Notes under the pieces: model-generated
Told to the model about the DNA's origin: nothing
Seen by the model: only the letters and a program-made list of their open reading frames with translations
The model's database searches: none
Program-made: the position numbers and the translations under genes
In this document: in pieces, positions 58,817 to 64,000 of the stretch
Position numbering within the stretch: the first letter of the stretch is position 1
Layout: each line of letters begins with the position of its first letter
Assembly: GCA_965230265.1 (NCBI GenBank)
Contig: OZ245999.1
Coordinates: forward strand, 2,108,001-2,172,000
DNA from: JAJFKX01 sp965230265
GTDB taxonomy: Bacteria > Pseudomonadota > Gammaproteobacteria > Xanthomonadales > Wenzhouxiangellaceae
Reading direction: 5' to 3'
Length of the DNA: 64,000 bases

Positions 58817-59311
58817 TCACTCACGTCCAACCCCTTTAGCTATTTCAGGCTCTACGTCACCCCACCCTTTCTGATAAATACCTTTCTTATAGTATTTATG
58901 GAAACTCGAATATTGCCAGTCACCCACTTGCTTCACCAAACCATGCTTCACCGGGTTGTAATGTATGTAATCAAAATGTGCGGTGTAATCCTTTTCATTG
59001 CGAATCCAGTGCTCCCAGAATCGCTTTTGCCAAACATTCGATTTTCCAGTTAATAGCGTGAACTTTCGCTTTATCAGTCTGATACGTGTTGAGTAATCTG
59101 CATCGTCCAAAGGCATGGTCAATAGACAATGAATATGGTCAGGCAGTACAACAATTGCGTCTATTTGAAAAGCATGTCTGGATTTAACGGTAGCAATAGT
59201 GTGGCGAAGTTTTTGAACATTATCTAACTCAGCAAACAAGGGTTGCCTTTGGTCGGTCACTATTGTGAAGAAATAAGTCGAACCGGGTTGATAGATGCGT
59301 CGATATTGCAT
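58817..59311 (-). CDS. REP-associated tyrosine transposase (RAYT)
   Basis: 164 aa, IS200/IS605-like HUH/Y1 transposase of the TnpA-REP (RAYT) class. HUH motif His59-Ile-His61 (LPDHIHCLLTM), nucleophile Tyr115 (FDYIHYNPVKHGLV), at the positions known for E. coli TnpA-REP. RAYTs act on single-stranded REP palindromes carrying a GTAG tetranucleotide; here such elements flank the gene on both sides (58656-58812 and 59392-59536). RAYTs are normally single-copy and vertically kept. Monocistronic and intact. Confidence 0.95.
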   Translation of the reverse strand: MQYRRIYQPGSTYFFTIVTDQRQPLFAELDNVQKLRHTIATVKSRHAFQIDAIVVLPDHIHCLLTMPLDDADYSTRIRLIKRKFTLLTGKSNVWQKRFWEHWIRNEKDYTAHFDYIHYNPVKHGLVKQVGDWQYSSFHKYYKKGIYQKGWGDVEPEIAKGVGRE

Positions 59312-59391
59312 TGCTTGTAAGTATCATAGGTAATCCAGATACTTTGCAACGACCACGACAAAATGTCTGTAGGTGTTTCGCGTGGTGTTTT

Positions 59392-59536
59392 GTCGGCTTA
59401 CGGCTTTGCCTAAGCCGACCTACTTTTTAATTGACGTAGGTCGGTTTAGAACCGTGAGGCTCGTAAACCGACAAATAACTTTGCAAATGATTTGAATGCT
59501 GGGTGTCGACTTACGGCGCTGCCTAAGCCGACCTAC
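59392..59536. repeat. Triple REP cluster, right flank of the RAYT gene, overlapping tadA
   Basis: Reverse 59392-59423, forward 59436-59472, reverse 59504-59536 (R-F-R), a mirror of the left flank. The last two make a 101-bp doublet. The final unit contains the tadA stop codon (59523-59525) and its last codons. Confidence 0.92.
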
Positions 59537-60017
59537 TTGAGGATTTTCGGCGTTTTCTGAAAAACATTTGCAGTAAGGTCGCGCTCTCATCGGCCAATAT
59601 GCCCTTGTCCACCTTTACCCGGTGGTTGTGCAATGGGCTTTGCAGCACATCGAACTGGCTGCCGTCTGCACCGGTTTTGGGGTCGGTGGCGGCATAAACC
59701 ACACGCGCAACCCGGGCATGAATAATGGCTCCCGCACACATCACGCAGGGCTCCAGAGTGACATACAAGGTGGTGCCCGGCAGGCGGTAATTGTTTTGAC
59801 TGAGTCCAGCATCACGCAGGACAACCACTTCTGCGTGTGCACTGGGGTCGTGGTCGGTAATCGTGCGGTTATAACCGCGGCCGATAATGACACCGTCTTT
59901 CACCAGCACAGCACCAACGGGCACCTCCCCCTGCTGCTCTGCCTGACGCGCCAGCGCCAGCGCTTCGCGCATAAAAGCGGTATCCGATAAGATTAAATCA
60001 GAATCTTGGGAAGTCAT
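59523..60017 (-). CDS. tadA: tRNA-specific adenosine deaminase
   Basis: 164 aa from ATG 60017, which overlaps the guaA stop as ATGA (an ATG at 60023 in frame is equally possible). Converts A34 of tRNA-Arg to inosine. Zinc deaminase motifs: His61-Ala-Glu63 (SAHAEVVVLRD) and Cys91-x-x-Cys94 (EPCVMCAGAI). The last codons read S-R-S-A-stop and come from a REP element inserted at the 3' end, so the natural C-terminus has been replaced; the catalytic domain is untouched. Confidence 0.95.
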   Translation of the reverse strand: MTSQDSDLILSDTAFMREALALARQAEQQGEVPVGAVLVKDGVIIGRGYNRTITDHDPSAHAEVVVLRDAGLSQNNYRLPGTTLYVTLEPCVMCAGAIIHARVARVVYAATDPKTGADGSQFDVLQSPLHNHRVKVDKGILADESATLLQMFFRKRRKSSSRSA

Positions 60018-61585
60018 TCCCATTCGATGGTGGCGGGCGGTTTGCCGGAAATGTCATAAACCACGCGCGATACGCCGGTGATTTCATTAATAATCCGGCG
60101 CGATACATGGTCCAGAAAATCATACGGCAAATGTGCCCAGCGGGCGGTCATAAAATCGATGGTTTCCACAGCCCGCAAAGCAATCACATATTCGTAGCGA
60201 CGGCCATCACCGACCACCCCTACCGATTTAATCGGCAAAAACACGGCAAAGGCCTGAGCGACTTTGTGGTACAAGTCATGTTTAAGCAATTCTTCAATAA
60301 AAATATGATCGGCCTGCTGCAATAATGGCACATGCTCGGCATGCACCTCACCCAGCATACGCACCCCCAGACCGGGACCCGGGAAGGGGTGACGATCGAT
60401 CAATGCCGATGGCAAACCCAGCTCGCGACCAATGGTGCGCACTTCGTCTTTAAACAATTCACGTAAAGGCTCTACCAGCTGCATGTTCATGCGTTCCGGC
60501 AGGCCGCCGACATTGTGGTGCGATTTAATCACATGGGCTTTGCCGGTTTTAGCGCCAGCAGATTCAATCACGTCGGGATAAATGGTGCCCTGGGCCAGCC
60601 ATTGGATATTATCCAGCTTGGCTGCTTCTGCTTCGAACACATTGATAAATTCCGCGCCGATAATTTTGCGCTTTTGCTCCGGATCACTGGCACCAGACAA
60701 TGCCCCTAAAAATTGCTCACCGGCATTCACCCGCAATACCTTAACGCCCATGTGCTCAGCAAAAGTATCCATCACCTGATCGCCCTCGGCATGACGCAGC
60801 AAACCGGTATCGACAAAAATACAGGTGAGTTGTTGACCGATGGCCCGGTGTAATAAAGCAGCCACCACTGCAGAATCCACCCCACCCGATAAACCCAGCA
60901 ACACCTGATCATCCCCTACCTGATCCCGCACCTGCTGGATCTGGTCATCAATAATCGCGCTGGAGGTCCATTCGCTGCCGCAGCCACAAATGTCATGAAT
61001 AAAACGATTGAGAATCGCCTTGCCCTGTTTGGTGTGGGTGACCTCAGGATGAAACTGCACACAGTAATACCGCAGTGCATCATTGGCCATTCCGGCAATC
61101 GGGGCGGATGCGGTGGAACACAGCACTTCAAAGCCCTCCGGCACCGCGGTGATTTTGTCACCGTGACTCATCCACACATCCAGGCTGGCGGTTTGGTTAT
61201 CCGGGTAATCATTTAAGCCTTGCAGCAGCACTCCTGGATTTTGTACCTCCACACGGGCAAAACCGAACTCTTTTTCATCGCTGGGTGCCACCGCACCACC
61301 CAGCTGCCGAGCCATCGCCTGCATGCCGTAGCACACCCCCAATACCGGTACACCCAGATCAAACACGGTTTGCGGAATACCCGGTGAATCATCCAGCGTT
61401 GTGGATTCCGGGCCACCGGACAAGATAATGCCATTCGGCTGAAAGTCTCGAATGGCCTGGGCATCCACATCCCATGGCATGATTTCGCTGTAGACGTTTA
61501 ACTCACGGACCCGGCGGGCGATCAGCTGGGTAAATTGCGAACCAAAATCCAGAATCAGGATTTTATCGTTGTGGATGGCTGTCAT
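60014..61585 (-). CDS. guaA: GMP synthase (glutamine-hydrolysing)
   Basis: 523 aa. Amidates XMP to GMP. Class I amidotransferase domain with Cys in 'GVCYGMQAMA', His/Glu in 'FHPEVTHT'; ATP-pyrophosphatase domain with the P-loop 'GLSGGVDSAVVAALLH'; C-terminal dimerisation domain 'PGLGVRMLGEV', 'TARWAHLPYDFL', ending 'GKPPATIEWE'. Ends 10 nt after... the guaB stop is 10 nt upstream of its start, so guaBA form an operon, followed by tadA. Confidence 0.97.
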   Translation of the reverse strand: MTAIHNDKILILDFGSQFTQLIARRVRELNVYSEIMPWDVDAQAIRDFQPNGIILSGGPESTTLDDSPGIPQTVFDLGVPVLGVCYGMQAMARQLGGAVAPSDEKEFGFARVEVQNPGVLLQGLNDYPDNQTASLDVWMSHGDKITAVPEGFEVLCSTASAPIAGMANDALRYYCVQFHPEVTHTKQGKAILNRFIHDICGCGSEWTSSAIIDDQIQQVRDQVGDDQVLLGLSGGVDSAVVAALLHRAIGQQLTCIFVDTGLLRHAEGDQVMDTFAEHMGVKVLRVNAGEQFLGALSGASDPEQKRKIIGAEFINVFEAEAAKLDNIQWLAQGTIYPDVIESAGAKTGKAHVIKSHHNVGGLPERMNMQLVEPLRELFKDEVRTIGRELGLPSALIDRHPFPGPGLGVRMLGEVHAEHVPLLQQADHIFIEELLKHDLYHKVAQAFAVFLPIKSVGVVGDGRRYEYVIALRAVETIDFMTARWAHLPYDFLDHVSRRIINEITGVSRVVYDISGKPPATIEWE

Positions 61586-61595
61586 GGTCTGCTCG

Positions 61596-63077
61596 TCAAC
61601 CCAGTTTGTAGTTGGGCGCTTCTTTGGTGATGGATATATCGTGGGCGTGACTTTCGGTCATGCCTGCCGAAGTGATACGCACAAAATGTGATTGAGTGCG
61701 CATGGCCTCAATGGTTGGGCAACCCACATAACCCATGCTGGAACGTACACCACCAATCAGCTGATGGACCACACCTGCCAGTGGCCCTTTGTAAGGCACC
61801 CGACCTTCTATGCCTTCGGGCACCAGTTTGTCGGCTTCGGTTTCATCCTGAAAATAGCGATCGGAGGAGCCTTTTTGCATGGCCCCCAATGAACCCATTC
61901 CACGATAAGATTTATAACTGCGCCCCTGGAACAATTCGACTTCTCCGGGTGCTTCTTCGGTACCTGCAAACAGGCTACCGATCATGATGCAGTTGGCACC
62001 GGCAGCCAGCGCTTTGGCGACATCGCCCGAAAAACGAATGCCGCCATCAGCAATCATTGGCACATCTGTGCCCTTTAGTGCCTGCGCCACTTCTGCCACT
62101 GCACTGATCTGCGGTACACCAACACCAGCAACAATTCGAGTGGTGCAGATAGAACCAGGCCCCACCCCAACCTTAACACCATCCGCGCCCATCTCTACCA
62201 GCGCTTTAGCAGCATCACCGGTGGCGATATTGCCACCAATCACCTGCACATCCGGGTAGTTCTGTTTGATCCATTGCACCCGTTCCAGCACACCTTTGGA
62301 GTGGCCGTGGGCGGTATCGACAATAATCACGTCCACATTGGCTTCTACCAATGCTGTCACCCGCTCGGGCGTATCGCCGCCTGCGCCTACCGCTGCCCCC
62401 ACCAGCAAACGTTCTGCGCTGTCTTTGGCCGCGTTGGGAAAGTCCTGGGATTTTTGAATGTCTTTGACGGTGATCAGGCCCCGCAACTCGAAGTTGCCAT
62501 TGACCACCAGTACTTTTTCGATGCGGTGCTTGTGCAGCAGCTCCAGTACTTCATCCTGACTGGCACCCTCATTAACCGTGACCAGATTTTCCTTGCGCGT
62601 CATGATATTGCGTACCGGGTCATCCAGTTTTTTCTCAAAACGCATATCACGACTGGTGACTATACCGACCAGTTCGTCACCATCGACCACCGGCACACCG
62701 GAGATATTGTGTTGACGGGTCAGTGCCAGCACATCGTGGATGGTGGTGTGTGGGGTGACGGTGATTGGGTCTTTGATGACACCTGCTTCGTATTTTTTAA
62801 CCACGCGGACTTCTTGCGCCTGGCGCTCGATGGGCATGTTTTTATGAATGATGCCAATCCCGCCCTCCTGTGCCATGGTGATGGCCAGTCGAGCTTCGGT
62901 AACGGTATCCATGGCTGCTGATACCAGAGGAATTTTTAGACCAATATCACGAGTCAGTCGAGTGGTCAGGTCGACTTCTTTGGGCAATACCAAAGAGTGC
63001 GCAGGCACCAGTAGAACATCGTCAAAGGTCAGGGCTTCGGTTTTCAAACGCAGGGCTTGATCGGTGCTGCCAGACAT
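61596..63077 (-). CDS. guaB: Inosine-5'-monophosphate dehydrogenase
   Basis: 493 aa from ATG 63077 (GAGGAG ribosome binding site); the frame extends to 63140 but that part is leader. Oxidises IMP to XMP with NAD, first step to GMP. TIM barrel with catalytic Cys in 'GPGSICTTRIVAGVG', two CBS domains (about residues 95-210, 'VIKDPITVTPHTTIHDVLALTRQHNISGVPVVDG'), and the flap 'SYKSYRGMGSLGAMQKGS'. First gene of the guaB-guaA-tadA operon; divergent from xseA as in E. coli. Confidence 0.97.
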   Translation of the reverse strand: MSGSTDQALRLKTEALTFDDVLLVPAHSLVLPKEVDLTTRLTRDIGLKIPLVSAAMDTVTEARLAITMAQEGGIGIIHKNMPIERQAQEVRVVKKYEAGVIKDPITVTPHTTIHDVLALTRQHNISGVPVVDGDELVGIVTSRDMRFEKKLDDPVRNIMTRKENLVTVNEGASQDEVLELLHKHRIEKVLVVNGNFELRGLITVKDIQKSQDFPNAAKDSAERLLVGAAVGAGGDTPERVTALVEANVDVIIVDTAHGHSKGVLERVQWIKQNYPDVQVIGGNIATGDAAKALVEMGADGVKVGVGPGSICTTRIVAGVGVPQISAVAEVAQALKGTDVPMIADGGIRFSGDVAKALAAGANCIMIGSLFAGTEEAPGEVELFQGRSYKSYRGMGSLGAMQKGSSDRYFQDETEADKLVPEGIEGRVPYKGPLAGVVHQLIGGVRSSMGYVGCPTIEAMRTQSHFVRITSAGMTESHAHDISITKEAPNYKLG

Positions 63078-63138
63078 CGCGTACTCCTCGATTTTTGGCG
63101 CGGCGGGCCAGCCGCTCGCGGCGCGGATAAATCCCGCC

Positions 63139-63168
63139 ATTATAACAGTTAAGCCATCTCGTAGTCAT
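63139..63168 (-). promoter_or_regulatory. Promoter of the guaBA operon
   Basis: Minus strand: perfect TATAAT (63144-63139) with an upstream ATGACT (63168-63163), 18-bp spacer. About 60 nt from the guaB ATG, leaving a leader where regulation may act; I do not see a clear PurR box. Confidence 0.6.
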
Positions 63169-63218
63169 AGTAATCATCCCTTTGGGATTGAATAATCGTA
63201 TGGCACTGCTAACCCGCG

Positions 63219-63224
63219 TATAAT
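63219..63224 (+). promoter_or_regulatory. -10 box of xseA, near-leaderless
   Basis: Perfect TATAAT, ending 7 nt before the GTG start codon at 63232. No -35 at the usual distance is clear. If used, transcription begins within one or two bases of the start codon. Confidence 0.5.
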
Positions 63225-63231
63225 CCGGAAA

Positions 63232-64000
63232 GTGTCTACAAGCATTACCAACCAGCACGCCGGTGACAGCCGCAACATCTACACACCCAGTGAGCTCAAC
63301 CGGGAGGCACGCCTGCACCTGGAAGCCGGGTTTCCGGTGTTATGGGTGTCTGGTGAAATATCCAATCTGGCCGCCCCTGCCTCTGGGCATAAATACTTTT
63401 CGCTCAAAGATTCTCAGGCACATATTCGCTGCGCGTTGTTCAAACAAAAAGCGCGCCTGGTTCAGGCCGATATGCGCAATGGCCAGCAAGTGCTGGTCAA
63501 AGGCCGGATCAGCCTGTACGAGCCACGAGGTGATTATCAGTTAATCGCAGAATTTGTGGAAAATGCTGGTGAGGGCATGCTCAGACAGCAGTTTGAGGCA
63601 CTGAAGAAAAAGCTGGCCAGTGAGGGATTGTTTGATGAAAACCGCAAACAAAGCCTGCCTGCCATGCCGCAAACCATCGGGGTGATTACTTCACCCAGCG
63701 GTGCAGCGATTCAGGATTTTTTACAAATTCTGCAACGTCGCTGGCCGGCCGCCAAAGTACGAATTTACCCGGCCTCTGTGCAAGGCGACATGGCACCTGA
63801 TGAGCTGCGCAGCGCGTTACAGCTGGCCATCAGTGAAAACCAGGCCGATGTGCTGGTGCTGACGCGTGGCGGTGGCTCACTGGAAGATTTGTGGGCGTTT
63901 AATGATGAAGAACTGGCACGACAAGTGGCCGACTGCCCGATTCCAATTGTGTCTGCGGTGGGCCATGAGATTGACTTCAGCATCAGCGATTTTGTTGCCG
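63232..64000 (+). CDS. xseA: Exodeoxyribonuclease VII large subunit (N-terminal part)
   Basis: 256 codons seen, running off the right edge (full family length about 450 aa). Starts GTG at 63232. N-terminal OB-fold DNA-binding domain ('IYTPSELNREARLHLEAGFPVLWVSGEISNL', 'HKYFSLKDSQAHIRCALFK', 'VLVKGRISLYEPRGDYQL') and the beginning of the catalytic domain ('VITSPSGAAIQDFLQILQRRWP', 'LTRGGGSLEDLWAFNDEEL', 'SAVGHEIDF'). Degrades single-stranded DNA with XseB. Divergent from guaB. Confidence 0.97.
   Translation, partial: MSTSITNQHAGDSRNIYTPSELNREARLHLEAGFPVLWVSGEISNLAAPASGHKYFSLKDSQAHIRCALFKQKARLVQADMRNGQQVLVKGRISLYEPRGDYQLIAEFVENAGEGMLRQQFEALKKKLASEGLFDENRKQSLPAMPQTIGVITSPSGAAIQDFLQILQRRWPAAKVRIYPASVQGDMAPDELRSALQLAISENQADVLVLTRGGGSLEDLWAFNDEELARQVADCPIPIVSAVGHEIDFSISDFVA

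Noticed and set aside
57121..59536. CRISPR array
   Set aside because: The repeats are palindromic, alternate in orientation, share spacer sequence between doublets and flank a RAYT; they are REPs.

Overview
The window is ordinary, gene-dense chromosomal DNA, probably from a free-living, likely marine or aquatic gammaproteobacterium. Supporting signs are the guaB-guaA-tadA block divergent from xseA, a second EF-G of the fusA2 type, CsrA, ZapG (YhcB), DUF1043/DUF2237/DUF4197 proteins, ArfB, TruD, and a kbl/tdh threonine degradation pair. No rRNA, tRNA, CRISPR array, prophage or insertion sequence was found. I cannot name the genus from sequence alone.

Layout. 0-4 kb: an exported repeat-type protein (running off the left edge), a divergent ECF sigma factor with a membrane partner, an Asp/Glu racemase-family protein and signal peptidase I. 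4-18 kb: ornithine cyclodeaminase-like protein, kbl, a protein with eleven MORN repeats fused to a C13-type Cys peptidase and coupled to a DsbA-like protein, a small Cys-rich secreted protein, truD, several unknown membrane or exported proteins, a leaderless autoregulated TetR operon, a DUF4197 lipoprotein and tdh. 18-31 kb: uvrA, a CPA2-type antiporter, threonine synthase, an M23 peptidase, a candidate small RNA, a three-gene operon (gluconate dehydrogenase subunit-3-like protein, GMC oxidoreductase, exported RidA), DUF2237 and a saccharopine-dehydrogenase-like protein. 31-45 kb: a wHTH protein with a decayed nucleotidyltransferase motif, csrA, two tandem XRE paralogues with matching operators, an M48 peptidase, a GST, fusA2, an exported protein + ECF sigma + putative anti-sigma trio, a large unknown secreted protein, a PuuD-N-like membrane protein, arfB and a NYN-domain protein. 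45-55 kb: a defence-type block with a RelE/Phd toxin-antitoxin pair, an Mrr-family endonuclease, a GIY-YIG protein and a complete type I restriction-modification operon (hsdM-hsdS-hsdR). 55-64 kb: a YhiN-type flavoprotein, zapG, an ArsR-SRPBCC operon, a RAYT (REP-associated tyrosine transposase), tadA, guaA, guaB and the start of xseA.

The strongest system-level signal is a GTAG-type REP family: 21 palindromic units in ten clusters across the window. They are densest around the RAYT gene at 58.8-59.3 kb, which is flanked by mirrored triplets. Four of the doublets are about 98-101 bp long and share spacer sequence (REPIN-like). One unit has invaded the 3' end of tadA and supplies its last codons and stop codon. 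A second recurring theme is compact, apparently leaderless autoregulated promoters in which a perfect palindrome exactly fills the -35/-10 spacer (TetR and ArsR operons).
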